Below, piece after piece: positions 14,629 through 24,235 of a DNA stretch of 64,000 nt (the stretch's first letter is position 1; each line of letters opens with the position of its first letter). A program made the translations under genes and the position numbers. The DNA is from Paraburkholderia sp. DHOC27. GTDB taxonomy: Bacteria > Pseudomonadota > Gammaproteobacteria > Burkholderiales > Burkholderiaceae. The notes beneath the pieces were generated by a model. The model was not told the DNA's origin and ran no database searches. It was given only the letters and a program-made list of their open reading frames with translations. The stretch spans positions 496,001-560,000 of the forward strand of contig NZ_QVQV01000002.1 of the NCBI RefSeq assembly GCF_003429005.1. Direction: 5' to 3'.

Positions 14629-15999
14629 TCAATGATCCCCGGCGGATTCGACGAGCGCCGCGGGCTGCGCCTTCGTCACCGGCTCGCCCCGCGCGGTCCT
14701 GAACAGGTACGCGAGATTGCCGCTCGCCAGCAGCTTGAAGGTGGAGACCGAGCCCGCTACGGCCAGCAGGATGGGAATCAGGAAGTCGTGGCTCACGCGC
14801 GTGAACTCGAGAATCAGCACGGTCGCAGTGAGCGGCATCTGCATCGAAGCAGACAGGAACGCGGCCGCGCCGACAATTGCAAACGCGCCCGTCGCGGTGC
14901 CCGGCCAGAAAAGATTCCACACGCCGCCCAGCACGATGGCGAGCAGCGCACCGTTGGCCAGACCCGGCGTGAGCAGGCCGCCTTCGGCGCCCGCGCGCAG
15001 ACTGCCGGCCGTGATCAGGACCTTCAGCACCAGCAGGATGGCGGCAAGACCGATCGTCACGTTGCTGTCGAAGGCGAGACTGGCCGGCCCCTTGCCATTA
15101 CCCGGCAACTGCGGGAAGTAAATCACCAGCAGGCCGATGATCGCGAAGTTGATGAGTGAGAACACCGGCAGCCGCCAGTCCTTCGGTGCCTGCGCGCGCG
15201 CTCGTGTCATGAGCTGAGCGAAGCCAAACGCCGCCAATCCAAACAGCGGACCGCACACCGCCGACCACACCGCCAGCGGCGTGGTCAGAACGAGCGGCGA
15301 GACCTGATACTGGTGCTCGTTGCCGAGACCGATCCACGCCACCGCCGCGCCGATCGCCGAAGTGGCCACGGCGGGCACCAGCGCCGCCCAGCCAAACGTC
15401 CCCAGCAACACTTCGAGCACGAACACCGCGCCGCCGAGGGGCACGTTATACACCGCCGCGAGACCCGCGCCCGCGCCGCACGCCACCATGATGCGGCGCT
15501 CGGCAACCGTCAATCCGGCGCGATGCGCGAGCCAGCCGGCCCACACCGAGCCGATCTCACGCGGCGCCACTTCACGCCCGAGCGGCGAGCCGAGCGCCAC
15601 GGTGACGATCTGCAAGACGGCATGCACGACCGTAGTGACGATCGGCATACGTGGGTCGTCCGACTTGACTGCCTTCTTGATGCTGACGAGCGGTCGCCCG
15701 AACCGGTACAGCGTCCACCAGCCAAGCCCCGCCACCAGTCCGCACAACACCAGCACGGCGAAGCGGCGCGCCGGCGCAGCCGCGCTGACACCCTGCAGAA
15801 AACTCTCCGCACTGATGACGTGTGCCTCGCTGTAGCCAAACGCCAGGTGCTGGATGGCATGCAGCAGCAACGCCAGCGACATGCCGCCCAACCCGGCGCC
15901 GACGCCGGTCAACACGGTCACGGCGACGAGCATGGTGAACGGGCTGCGTTCAGCGGCAGATGCAGAAGGCGGGTTTGGTTGAGTCGACACGATTGGCAA
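14629..15999 (-). CDS. ClC-family chloride channel or antiporter
   Basis: This 456-residue membrane protein has about ten hydrophobic segments and ClC landmarks: GSPLGREVAPREIGS (the G-K/R-E-x-P region with the gating glutamate), CGAGAGLAAVYNVPLGGAVFVLEV, and GAEGGLLTPG in place of GxFxP. No C-terminal CBS domains are present, as in short bacterial ClCs. The first selectivity loop GSGIP is not seen in canonical form, so ion preference (chloride or fluoride) cannot be stated. It is a single gene, convergent with the DUF4863 gene. Confidence 0.88.
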   Translation of the reverse strand: MPIVSTQPNPPSASAAERSPFTMLVAVTVLTGVGAGLGGMSLALLLHAIQHLAFGYSEAHVISAESFLQGVSAAAPARRFAVLVLCGLVAGLGWWTLYRFGRPLVSIKKAVKSDDPRMPIVTTVVHAVLQIVTVALGSPLGREVAPREIGSVWAGWLAHRAGLTVAERRIMVACGAGAGLAAVYNVPLGGAVFVLEVLLGTFGWAALVPAVATSAIGAAVAWIGLGNEHQYQVSPLVLTTPLAVWSAVCGPLFGLAAFGFAQLMTRARAQAPKDWRLPVFSLINFAIIGLLVIYFPQLPGNGKGPASLAFDSNVTIGLAAILLVLKVLITAGSLRAGAEGGLLTPGLANGALLAIVLGGVWNLFWPGTATGAFAIVGAAAFLSASMQMPLTATVLILEFTRVSHDFLIPILLAVAGSVSTFKLLASGNLAYLFRTARGEPVTKAQPAALVESAGDH

Positions 16000-16403
16000 C
16001 GACCATCAATTCTGGGATGGCGCCATCGTATGCCGCGCCGCCTTATGAGACAAATGGATTTTTCGCCGCCACTAATGACCCTGACGCATGAATATTTTTA
16101 TATCTGTTCGCCTGGATATTCATGGCCGGGTGGGCATCGCTATTGCTCATTTATACAACCCAACTGAATAAGCGCAACGCGGAATTCATTACATCAAGCT
16201 GACAATAGAAAGCAGCAAATGCGGCCGAATACCCGCACTCGATTAGGGACTATCACTGAGAAAATGCATTTCTGGCATGCAGACGCTTAATGGTCAGCGT
16301 ACACTCCCGCCAAGCCCGCACCACGGGGCGTGCGGGTCGCTAGCGGGTCACTGCGCGGCTCGCCGTAAGGCACGGGTAGTTCGGAGACTTGGAGAAAAAA
16401 CAC
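16000..16403. other. Divergent intergenic region, ClC / MFS transporter
   Basis: This 404-base region is relatively AT-rich between about 16050 and 16280. It must hold the promoters of both transporters. I saw no RNA gene, repeat or clear operator in it. Confidence 0.6.
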
Positions 16404-17621
16404 ATGAGTTGGACGCGGGAGCAGAAAAACGTCACGATCGCCGCCTATCTGGGCTGGACGCTCGATGCATTCGATTTCTTTCTAATGGTCTTCATTTTGA
16501 AAGATATCGCGAGCGACTTTGGTACTGATGTCAAGACCGTCGCTTTTGGCATTACCCTGAGTCTCATGATGCGGCCAGTCGGCGCGCTCATCTTCGGCTG
16601 GCTCGCCGACAAATTCGGCCGCCGTCCCACGCTGATGGTCAACATCGCGTGCTATTCGCTCATCGAACTGCTGTCCGGCTTCTCGCCCAACCTCACCACC
16701 CTGCTCGTGCTGCGCGCCCTGTTCGGCATTGCGATGGGCGGCGAATGGGGCGTGGGTGGCGCGCTGACCATGGAAACCGTGCCGACCAAGTCGCGCGGCA
16801 TGGTCTCCGGCATCCTGCAAGCGGGCTACCCGAGCGGCTATCTGCTGGCTTCGGTAGTGTTCGGCCTGCTGTTCCAGTTCATCGGCTGGCGCGGCATGTT
16901 CATGGTGGGCGTGCTGCCGGCGCTGCTGGTGCTCTATATTCGCGCGCACGTGCCCGAGTCGCCGGCCTTCCAGACACTCGAAAAACGCGCCCGCCCCGGC
17001 CTGCTCGCCACACTGAAGAAGAACGTCGCGCTGTCGCTCTACGCGATCATCCTGATGACGGCCTTCAACTTCTTCTCGCACGGCTCGCAAGACCTGTATC
17101 CGACCTTCCTGCGCATCCAGCACGGCTTCGACGCGCATACGGTCTCGCTCATCACCATCGTGCTGAATATCGGCGCCATCGTCGGCGGTCTGTTCTTTGG
17201 CTTCATGTCGGAGAAGATCGGCCGCAAGCGCGCCATCTTCATCGCTGCGTTGATTGCCCTGCCGGTACTGCCGCTGTGGGCCTTCTCGACCACGCCGGTG
17301 CTGCTGGCGGTGGGCGCGTTCCTCATGCAGATCTCGGTGCAAGGCGCATGGGGTGTGATCCCGGTGCATCTGAACGAAATCTCGCCGGATGAGATTCGCG
17401 CCACCTTCCCGGGCCTCGTGTATCAGCTCGGCAACCTGCTCGCCTCGGTCAACGCACCGCTGCAAGCCGGCCTTGCTGAACAGCACGGCAACAACTACGG
17501 CCTCGTGATGGGCGTGGTGATCGGCATCGTGGCCGTGGTAATTGCGATACTGATTCCGTTTAGTCGTGAACGCCGCGGCATAGATATGACACAATCAGCG
17601 AAAGAGGTGGCGACAGCGTAA
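16404..17621 (+). CDS. MFS transporter of the sialate/lactate (SHS) type
   Basis: This 405-residue twelve-helix transporter has the MFS signature between helices 2 and 3 (GWLADKFGRRPTLM), an RALFGIAMGGEWGVGGALTMETVP stretch typical of the NanT/JEN lactate-sialate group, and a matching motif in the second half (GFMSEKIGRKRAIF). The likely role is uptake of a monocarboxylate with protons. Start ATG 16404 is preceded by GGAG at nine bases; a TTG five codons earlier is less likely. It ends with a strong terminator, so it is a single-gene unit. Confidence 0.88.
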   Translation: MSWTREQKNVTIAAYLGWTLDAFDFFLMVFILKDIASDFGTDVKTVAFGITLSLMMRPVGALIFGWLADKFGRRPTLMVNIACYSLIELLSGFSPNLTTLLVLRALFGIAMGGEWGVGGALTMETVPTKSRGMVSGILQAGYPSGYLLASVVFGLLFQFIGWRGMFMVGVLPALLVLYIRAHVPESPAFQTLEKRARPGLLATLKKNVALSLYAIILMTAFNFFSHGSQDLYPTFLRIQHGFDAHTVSLITIVLNIGAIVGGLFFGFMSEKIGRKRAIFIAALIALPVLPLWAFSTTPVLLAVGAFLMQISVQGAWGVIPVHLNEISPDEIRATFPGLVYQLGNLLASVNAPLQAGLAEQHGNNYGLVMGVVIGIVAVVIAILIPFSRERRGIDMTQSAKEVATA

Positions 17622-17706
17622 TTCGAACGCCACTGCAGCAAAGCTCATGTAGCACCCGTAGCACATATAAAGGCAGCCACAGGCTGCCGCGCCAGGAAGC
17701 AATGCG

Positions 17707-17741
17707 AGGCCGTCCCGATTCAATCGGGACGGCCTTTTTTA
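17707..17741 (+). terminator. Rho-independent terminator after the MFS gene
   Basis: Two 14-base arms (17707-17720 and 17722-17735, AGGCCGTCCCGAT and its complement) form a very stable hairpin followed by a six-T tract. Confidence 0.92.
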
Positions 17742-17846
17742 TTCCCGCGCCGCCTGCGTTTTGATGCATTGCAGCGTCGCCTGTTTAGAGGAGAGCACCC
17801 ACGACGAGACCTTGCCACCTGAACCCTATCCTTTTTATCCTGAAAA

Positions 17847-17874
17847 AAACGGTCGTTTCAAATACGCATTTGAA
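17847..17874. promoter_or_regulatory. Putative PsrA-type operator upstream of the TetR gene
   Basis: AAAC-GGTC-GTTT (17847-17858) fits the core of the known PsrA box (G/C-AAAC-N2-4-GTTT-G/C), although the left flank is A. It overlaps a perfect seven-base inverted repeat, TTCAAAT-ACGC-ATTTGAA (17857-17874). Both lie 42-70 bases before the regulator start at 17917, which suggests self-repression. Confidence 0.55.
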
Positions 17875-17916
17875 TCGCTTGTTTGCGGCTGGGAGACCAG
17901 CAATGGGAGACGCAAC

Positions 17917-18792
17917 ATGGCAGTTCGTTCGACAGGCCGGCATGCCGGCGATACCAAGTCCCGCATCCTCGACGCCGCTGAAACCTTGTTCATTGAATGC
18001 GGTTATGAGGCCATGTCGTTGCGGCAGATCACCTCGCGCGCCGAGGTCAATCTCGCAGCGGTCAACTATCACTTTGGCAGCAAGGAGGCGCTGATCCACG
18101 CGATGCTCTCGCGCCGTCTCGATCGTCTGAATCTGGAGCGGGTCAAACTGCTCGATCGCTTCGACGCAATGCTCGGCGCGCGTCTCACCTGCGAGCATGT
18201 GCTCGGCGCAATGTTCATTCCGGCGTTGCGCCTGTCGCGCGAACCGCAGGTGGGCGGCAAGGCGTTCCTGCGGCTGCTCGGGCGCGCGTACACCGATCCG
18301 TCGTCGTTCATTCGCGACTTTCTGAATGGGCATTACGCATCGGTTGCCGAGCGCTTCTTCGAGGCATTCCAGCGTGCTTTGCCGCATCTGCCGCGTGAGG
18401 AACTCGGCTGGCGTCTGCACTTTGCGATCGGCGCGTTGTCCGGTGTGCTGGCCGGCACCGACACCGACAGCCTGATCTCGGAGTTCTCGCAGGGCAAGTC
18501 GATGAACGACCTGCAACTGATCGCCCGCCTCGCCTCGCTGATGGTGGCTGCGCTCAAGGCGCCGCTGCCCGATGCCAGCCAGCTGGCGAACTTCGCCGCC
18601 GTGCTGGGCGATGCTGCGGACAACACGCAGGACGGCCGCGCGGATAGCGATGCCGATGGCAACCCCGCCGCCCCGGCGCGCGAGCTGGCCGAAGCCGGCG
18701 GGCCCGGCGTGAAAGCGGGCGCGACGGAGCGCCTGGGCAGCATGGCCGGTACCGCCGGTCCGTTGCGGCATGCCGCGCACGGTGCAGTTTGA
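17917..18792 (+). CDS. psrA: TetR-family regulator, PsrA-like repressor of fatty-acid degradation
   Basis: The 291-residue protein starts at ATG 17917, with GGGAGA upstream. The N-terminal helix-turn-helix (about 15-62) reads SLRQITSRAEVNLAAVNYHFGSKEAL, which is very close to PsrA of pseudomonads, whose ligand is a long-chain fatty acyl group. The effector domain follows (FLRLLGRAY, WRLHFAIGALSG). An Ala/Asp/Gly-rich tail of about 60 residues (from 232) is longer than in PsrA and may be disordered. It heads the fadE-fadD cluster, which fits the known PsrA regulon. The symbol is by homology only. Confidence 0.82.
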   Translation: MAVRSTGRHAGDTKSRILDAAETLFIECGYEAMSLRQITSRAEVNLAAVNYHFGSKEALIHAMLSRRLDRLNLERVKLLDRFDAMLGARLTCEHVLGAMFIPALRLSREPQVGGKAFLRLLGRAYTDPSSFIRDFLNGHYASVAERFFEAFQRALPHLPREELGWRLHFAIGALSGVLAGTDTDSLISEFSQGKSMNDLQLIARLASLMVAALKAPLPDASQLANFAAVLGDAADNTQDGRADSDADGNPAAPARELAEAGGPGVKAGATERLGSMAGTAGPLRHAAHGAV

Positions 18793-18860
18793 AGCAGGAC
18801 TGAAGCCGCATGGGTGTGGGGTCGAGAAACTCCGCGGTCGAGGAGTCGCCTTGAGAAGTT

Positions 18861-18896
18861 GCTTCTGAGCGGTCGTATCCGCGACCGTTCAGAAGC
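18861..18896. terminator. Large inverted repeat between psrA and fadE
   Basis: Two 15-base arms (18861-18875 and 18882-18896, GCTTCTGA-x-CGGTCG) with one mismatch and a six-base loop lie 69 bases after the psrA stop. There is no T tract, so it may be a terminator hairpin or a large operator for fadE. The rest of the 356-base gap 18793-19148 shows no gene. Confidence 0.5.
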
Positions 18897-19148
18897 CATT
18901 CGGGAATGAGGCGCCCCACCCGGCATGCTTCGCTGATGAAGAGCGGTGCACCAGGCACCGTATCTGCTGTCGAACGTATAACGAAACGGGCGTGACACGG
19001 TCACGGACGTAGCGAACGCGAGCCGCGCGGCATCGCGCGCCGGCGGCTGCACATCCGGACGCGCAGTGCGATGCCCCGTCTCCGACGTGCCACGCGTACA
19101 CGCGTACACGCCCGCATATCAAAGCACCATCGAACGGGAGGAAACATC

Positions 19149-21650
19149 ATGCTGTGGTTCTTCGTTGTGCTGGTCATCGCCGCTGCGGCGCTTGTCTATG
19201 TCGAGGCCCGAGCTTCCTGGTGGCTCGCGTTCCTCGTCGTCTGGGTGGCTGCCGCGCATCTGGGCGGCGCCGCGGGTCCGGTTGCAACGACGGTGCTTGC
19301 CATCGTGTTCGTGCTGCCTGCACTGGTGCTCACGATAAAGCCGTTGCGGCGCGCGTTGATCTCGCAGCGTGTGCTCGGCATCTTCCGCAAGATCCTGCCA
19401 GAGATGTCGCCTACTGAGCGCGACGCCATCGAAGCCGGCACGGTCTGGTGGGACGCCGCCCTGTTCTCCGGCCGCCCGCACTGGGACACGCTGCTAGGGC
19501 ATGGTCCCGCCACGCTCACGGCGGAAGAACAGTCGTTTCTCGACGTCGAATGCCAGCACCTGTGCGATCTGGCCAATGACTGGGAAACCACCACGGTGTG
19601 GCAAGACCTGTCGCCGCAGACCTGGCAATACATCAAGGAACGCGGCTTTCTCGGCATGATCATTCCGAAGCAATACGGCGGCAAGCAGTTCTCGGCGTAT
19701 GCGCATTCGCAGGTCATCATGAAGCTGTCGACGCGCTGCTCGGCCGCCGCCGTCTCGGTGATGGTGCCGAACTCGCTCGGCCCGGCCGAACTGCTGATGC
19801 ACTACGGCACCGAAGAACAGAAGAACCATTACCTGCCGCGTCTGGCGCGCGGCATCGAGATTCCCTGCTTTGCCTTGACGAGCCCATATGCGGGCTCGGA
19901 CGCGGCCGCCATTCCTGACGTTGGCATCGTCTGCAAGGGCAGCTTCGAAGGCCGTGAGACGCTCGGCTTTCGCGTGACGTGGGACAAGCGCTACATCACG
20001 CTCGGGCCGATCGCCACAGTGCTGGGCCTCGCGTTTCGCGCGCTCGATCCGGACCATCTGCTCGGCGGTGGCGACGAACCCGGCATCACCTGCGCGCTGA
20101 TCCCCACTTCGCATCCGGGCGTGAAAATTGGCCGCCGTCACTGGCCGTTGAACGCCGTGTTCCAGAACGGCCCAAACTCCGGCAAGGACGTGTTCATTCC
20201 GATTGACTGGGTGATCGGCGGACGCGCCCAGGTGGGCAACGGCTGGCGCATGCTGATGGAATGTCTGGCTGCCGGGCGTGCCATTTCGCTGCCGTCGTCG
20301 AACGTGGGGATGGCGAAAATCGCCGTGCGCGGCACCGGCGCCTACGCCGCCGTGCGCCGCCAGTTCCGCACCCCGGTGGGCAAGTTCGAAGGTGTGCAGG
20401 AAGCACTTGGGCGCATGGGCGGCAATCTCTACGTGATGGACGCGGCGCGGCGCCTCTCCGCGCATGCCGTGGATCTCGGCGAGAAGCCCTCGGTGATTTC
20501 CGCCATCGCGAAGTATCACATCACCGAACGCGCCCGCAAGGTCATCAACGACGGCATGGATGTGACAGCCGGCAAAGGCATCTGCATGGGACCGTCGAAT
20601 TTCCTCGCGCGGGCCTATCAACAAGTGCCCATTTCGATCACCGTGGAGGGCGCGAACATCCTGACGCGCTGTCTGATCATCTTCGGTCAAGGCGCGATTC
20701 GCTGCCACCCGTACGTGCTGAAGGAAATGACCGCGACGCGCGACGACGATCACGGCAGGGCCTTGCATGAATTCGACGCCGCTTTCTTTGGACACCTGAA
20801 CTTCACGCTCTCGAACGTGGTGCGCAGTTTCGTGTATGGCATCACGGCCGGTGCGTTGATCGGCAAGCCGCAGCGCGCCCACGCGCCGCTCGTGCCGTAC
20901 TATCGCGCAGCCACGCGTATGTCGACCGTGTTCGCGCTGCTCGCGGATGTGTCGATGTTCGTGCTCGGTGGCGATCTGAAGCGTCGCGAGCGCATTTCCG
21001 CGCGGCTTGGCGACGTGCTCTCGCAGCTTTATCTGATCTCGGCCACGCTCAAGCGCTTCGAGGACGAAGGCCGCCAGGAAAGCGATCTGCCGCTGGTGCG
21101 CTGGGGTGTGGAGGACGCGTTGCATCAGGCGCAGGAAGCCATCGACGGTGTGCTCGTCAACTATCCGAACCGCTTCGCGGCGGGGCTCGTGCGGCTGCTG
21201 GCGTTCCCGTTCGGCTTGCCGCATCGCGCGCCGTCCGATGCGTTGAGCGGTGCGATTGCCGAACTGATGCAGACGCCCGGTGCCGCCCGCGAGCGGCTGG
21301 TGGCCGACTCTTACGTGCCGAATCCGGATGTCGATCCGCTCGGCTTCGGTGAACTGCTGTTCGCGCTGAATCCGCGCATCACCGTGATCGACCAGAAGCT
21401 GCGCGAGGCCGTCAAGCAAGGCTTGCTCGAACCGATGCCGCAAAGCCTCGCCCATCTCGGTGCCTGGAATGCCACCGCACATCAACAGGGGCTGATCGAC
21501 GCGGAAGAACGCCAGGTGCTCGACGATTACGTGCGCTACGGCGCCGAACTGGTGAAGGTCGACGACTTCGAGCCGGACTTCGGCATGCTGGAGAGCCTGC
21601 AACAGCGCAAGGAAGCGCTGGAAAAGGCGCTGGAAGAACTCGCGGCATAA
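19149..21650 (+). CDS. fadE: Acyl-CoA dehydrogenase FadE (long, membrane-anchored form)
   Basis: The 833-residue product catalyses the first beta-oxidation step, making trans-2-enoyl-CoA with FAD. Its length fits FadE of E. coli (814) rather than the 380-residue dehydrogenases. Two hydrophobic segments (1-20 and about 22-55) precede the dehydrogenase core (YGTEEQKNHYLPRLARG, FALTSPYAGSDA, GWRMLMECLAAGRAISLPSS, GICMGPSNFLARAYQ), and a C-terminal DUF1974-type helical region follows from about 560. The start at 19149 has a strong GGAGG. It is the first of a run of same-strand beta-oxidation genes. Confidence 0.95.
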   Translation: MLWFFVVLVIAAAALVYVEARASWWLAFLVVWVAAAHLGGAAGPVATTVLAIVFVLPALVLTIKPLRRALISQRVLGIFRKILPEMSPTERDAIEAGTVWWDAALFSGRPHWDTLLGHGPATLTAEEQSFLDVECQHLCDLANDWETTTVWQDLSPQTWQYIKERGFLGMIIPKQYGGKQFSAYAHSQVIMKLSTRCSAAAVSVMVPNSLGPAELLMHYGTEEQKNHYLPRLARGIEIPCFALTSPYAGSDAAAIPDVGIVCKGSFEGRETLGFRVTWDKRYITLGPIATVLGLAFRALDPDHLLGGGDEPGITCALIPTSHPGVKIGRRHWPLNAVFQNGPNSGKDVFIPIDWVIGGRAQVGNGWRMLMECLAAGRAISLPSSNVGMAKIAVRGTGAYAAVRRQFRTPVGKFEGVQEALGRMGGNLYVMDAARRLSAHAVDLGEKPSVISAIAKYHITERARKVINDGMDVTAGKGICMGPSNFLARAYQQVPISITVEGANILTRCLIIFGQGAIRCHPYVLKEMTATRDDDHGRALHEFDAAFFGHLNFTLSNVVRSFVYGITAGALIGKPQRAHAPLVPYYRAATRMSTVFALLADVSMFVLGGDLKRRERISARLGDVLSQLYLISATLKRFEDEGRQESDLPLVRWGVEDALHQAQEAIDGVLVNYPNRFAAGLVRLLAFPFGLPHRAPSDALSGAIAELMQTPGAARERLVADSYVPNPDVDPLGFGELLFALNPRITVIDQKLREAVKQGLLEPMPQSLAHLGAWNATAHQQGLIDAEERQVLDDYVRYGAELVKVDDFEPDFGMLESLQQRKEALEKALEELAA

Positions 21651-21761
21651 GCGGGTGCGAGGCAACTAAGTCCAACTACGAAACAGTGATGCTCACGCTA
21701 CACATGGAGATCGAACCTACGCGTGAGCAGACACCCCGACTGGCCAGCGGAGCACTAAAAC

Positions 21762-23222
21762 ATGAACGACACCTACCTGAACTTCGTCAACTCGCCGTTC
21801 GGCGCGCGCCTCGTGCGCTCGCTCGGTTTGCCGAAGCCCGAGGTATTGCGCCGCTATCGCGCGGACCGTCCTGAGTTCGACGGATTGCTTGCAGTGGGTG
21901 CGGGACGCGAGCCGCATCTGCTCGATACGCTCGCCGGCGTGATCGCGCGCACCGGCTTCACCAGCGTCGCGCACGAAAGCGCAGGACTGTGGGTGCCGCT
22001 CGCGACGCGCCACGGTCTGATGACGGGCCGCTTCGAACCCGTCGAAGGCGGTGCGCCGGGACGCGTGGCCGCACTCGTGTTCGATGCGAGCGGGATCGAA
22101 AACAACGCGCAGCTCGACAGCGCGTATGGCTTCTTTCATGACTCGCTGCGTTCGCTGGAAAAATGCGGACGGATCGTCGTGCTCGGCAGGCCGCCAGAAG
22201 CGTGCGCCACGCCACGTCAATGGACGGCGCAGCGCGCGCTCGAAGGTCTCACGCGTTCGCTCGGCAAGGAAGCGCGGCGCGGCATCACGGCCAATCTGCT
22301 GTACGTCGCGCCAGGCGCTGAAGATGCGCTGGAAGCGAGCCTGCGGTTTTTTCTGTCGCCCCGCTCGGCGTATGTGTCGGGACAGGTGGTACGGATTGCT
22401 GCAGCAAAACCATCGACCACGGCAGCGCCCTTCGCGTGGACCCAGCCGCTCGCCGGCAAGCGGGCGGTCGTGACCGGCGCGGCGCGCGGCATCGGCGCAG
22501 CGATTGCCGAGGCGCTCGCTGCCGAAGGCGCGCATGTGATCGGCGTCGATATCCCGTCCGCCCACGCCGCGCTCGACACCACCATGCAGCACTTATCGGG
22601 CAACTGCGCGGGCAACGGCGCGGGCAACGGCACGGGCAGCGGCAGCGGCACCGCCCTCGCCTTCGATATCGCCGCGCCCGAAGCGCCCGCGCAGATTGCA
22701 GCGGCGCTCGATGAACTGGGCGTGGACATCATCGTGCACAACGCCGGCATCACACGCGACAAGACCATCGCACGCATGAGCGAAGCCGCCTGGCACAGCG
22801 TGATCGATATCAACCTCTCCGCGCAGGAACGCATCGACGAGGCGCTGCTCGCCGCCGGCATTCTGCGCGACGGCGGCCGGATCGTCTGCGTGTCGTCGAT
22901 CAGCGGCATTGCCGGCAACCTCGGGCAAACCAACTATGCGACCTCGAAGGCGGGCGTGATTGGCCGCGTCGAAAGCATGGCGCCGTTGCTGCGCGAGCGC
23001 GGCATTACGATCAACGCGGTGGCGCCAGGCTTCATCGAAACGCAGATGACCGCGAAAATTCCGCTCGCCCTGCGCGAAGCCGGACGCCGCATGAATTCGA
23101 TGAGCCAGGGTGGTCAGCCCGCCGATGTGGCCCAGGCTATTGCATGGCTCGCGCACCCGGGCTCGGCGGGCGTGACGGGCCAGGTGGTGCGCGTGTGCGG
23201 CCAGAGCCTGATCGGCGCATGA
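21762..23222 (+). CDS. Long FabG-type 3-ketoacyl reductase (FabG4-like)
   Basis: The 486-residue protein is a high-molecular-weight FabG. The N-terminal half (1-220) is a degenerate Rossmann domain without a glycine loop. The C-terminal half is a full SDR with VVTGAARGIG, HNAGITRD, VSSISGIAGN, YATSK and PGFIETQMT. A Gly/Asn/Ser/Thr repeat (GNCAGNGAGNGTGSGSG) interrupts the C-terminal domain and is probably a flexible loop. In this cluster it is likely to act as an NAD(H)-dependent 3-hydroxyacyl-CoA dehydrogenase. The gene follows fadE by 111 bases and precedes the hydratase by 36. Confidence 0.87.
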   Translation: MNDTYLNFVNSPFGARLVRSLGLPKPEVLRRYRADRPEFDGLLAVGAGREPHLLDTLAGVIARTGFTSVAHESAGLWVPLATRHGLMTGRFEPVEGGAPGRVAALVFDASGIENNAQLDSAYGFFHDSLRSLEKCGRIVVLGRPPEACATPRQWTAQRALEGLTRSLGKEARRGITANLLYVAPGAEDALEASLRFFLSPRSAYVSGQVVRIAAAKPSTTAAPFAWTQPLAGKRAVVTGAARGIGAAIAEALAAEGAHVIGVDIPSAHAALDTTMQHLSGNCAGNGAGNGTGSGSGTALAFDIAAPEAPAQIAAALDELGVDIIVHNAGITRDKTIARMSEAAWHSVIDINLSAQERIDEALLAAGILRDGGRIVCVSSISGIAGNLGQTNYATSKAGVIGRVESMAPLLRERGITINAVAPGFIETQMTAKIPLALREAGRRMNSMSQGGQPADVAQAIAWLAHPGSAGVTGQVVRVCGQSLIGA

Positions 23223-23258
23223 TGCGGAACATGCGCAGAACATGAGCGGAGCACCAGT

Positions 23259-24179
23259 ATGAGCGAGCCATCGAGGATCGGTCACGCCACGGCGCGTCCG
23301 CGCACGGTCGTCATCGAGACGTTGCCAGCCCCGGCCAAACTCTATGGACGCGCGTTGGCGGGCGTGATGAAGCGTGGCCGCGCGGCGCAGTTGCCCGCGC
23401 TGCGGCTCGTGCGCCCCGCCGCTCCGCTGGAAGCCGACGCCATTCAGCGTTATGCGCGTGTGTGCGGCTTCATTCCCGACCAGGGCGTGCCGCTCACCTT
23501 TCCGCACCTGCTCGCCTTTCCATTGCATCTGCTGATGCTGACCGACCCGGCCTTTCCGTGGTCCGCGCTCGGGCTCGTGCATCTGGCCAATCACGTGCGT
23601 CTGCGCCGTCCGCTGGCACTGAACGACGTGCTGCGCGTGGAAGTCGAATTCGGCGCGTTGCTGCGGCATGACAAGGGCCAGGCGTTCGTGTTGCACACGC
23701 GTCTGTATCGACGCGGCGAAGCGGTCTGGGATGGCGACAGCGTCTATCTGAAACGTGACGTCAGTGCGTACGGCGAGACGGCGGGCGGCACACCGCTCGC
23801 CCCGCTCGAGATTCAACGCGATGCCTTGCAACGCAACTCACGCTGGCAGCTTCCCGCGCAACTCGGGCGCGACTACGCGCAGGCCTCGGGCGACTACAAC
23901 CCGATTCATCTGAGCGCGCTATCGGCCAAGGCGTTCGGGTTTCCGCGTGCCATTGCGCACGGCATGTGGACCCTGGCGCGCGCCGTCAGCGTGCTGCAAC
24001 CGCCCCGGCCACTCGTCGAAGCCGCTGTTAGCGCGGAGTTCAAACTGCCGATGCTGTTGCCGGGGGAAGTGTCGTTGTGGACCGCCAGGCCGTCGCCCGG
24101 TCTGCACGAAATCGAGGTACGCGACATGGCGGGCGACAAACCGCATCTGCGTGGCCGGTTTCATTTGATCTCGTCATGA
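23259..24179 (+). CDS. MaoC-type enoyl-CoA hydratase, double hot-dog
   Basis: The 306-residue protein has a divergent N-terminal hot-dog half and a C-terminal MaoC domain with the hydratase motif: SGDYNPIHLSALSAKAFGF, then AIAHGMWTLAR. The Asp and His there are the catalytic pair of R-specific hydratases. With the FabG-type reductase before it, it can supply a hydratase plus dehydrogenase route that replaces FadB in beta-oxidation, or link to R-3-hydroxyacyl-CoA for polyhydroxyalkanoate. Start ATG 23259 has GGAG upstream. Confidence 0.88.
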   Translation: MSEPSRIGHATARPRTVVIETLPAPAKLYGRALAGVMKRGRAAQLPALRLVRPAAPLEADAIQRYARVCGFIPDQGVPLTFPHLLAFPLHLLMLTDPAFPWSALGLVHLANHVRLRRPLALNDVLRVEVEFGALLRHDKGQAFVLHTRLYRRGEAVWDGDSVYLKRDVSAYGETAGGTPLAPLEIQRDALQRNSRWQLPAQLGRDYAQASGDYNPIHLSALSAKAFGFPRAIAHGMWTLARAVSVLQPPRPLVEAAVSAEFKLPMLLPGEVSLWTARPSPGLHEIEVRDMAGDKPHLRGRFHLISS

Positions 24180-24235
24180 GTGCAGTGGCCACACGCTGAT
24201 TGCACGATCTATAGAAACATTGAAAGGAGACCTGC

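Noticed and set aside
19494..21665. A 723-codon open frame on the minus strand
   Set aside because: It is antisense to fadE and shows the His/Arg/Gln-rich composition of such shadows.
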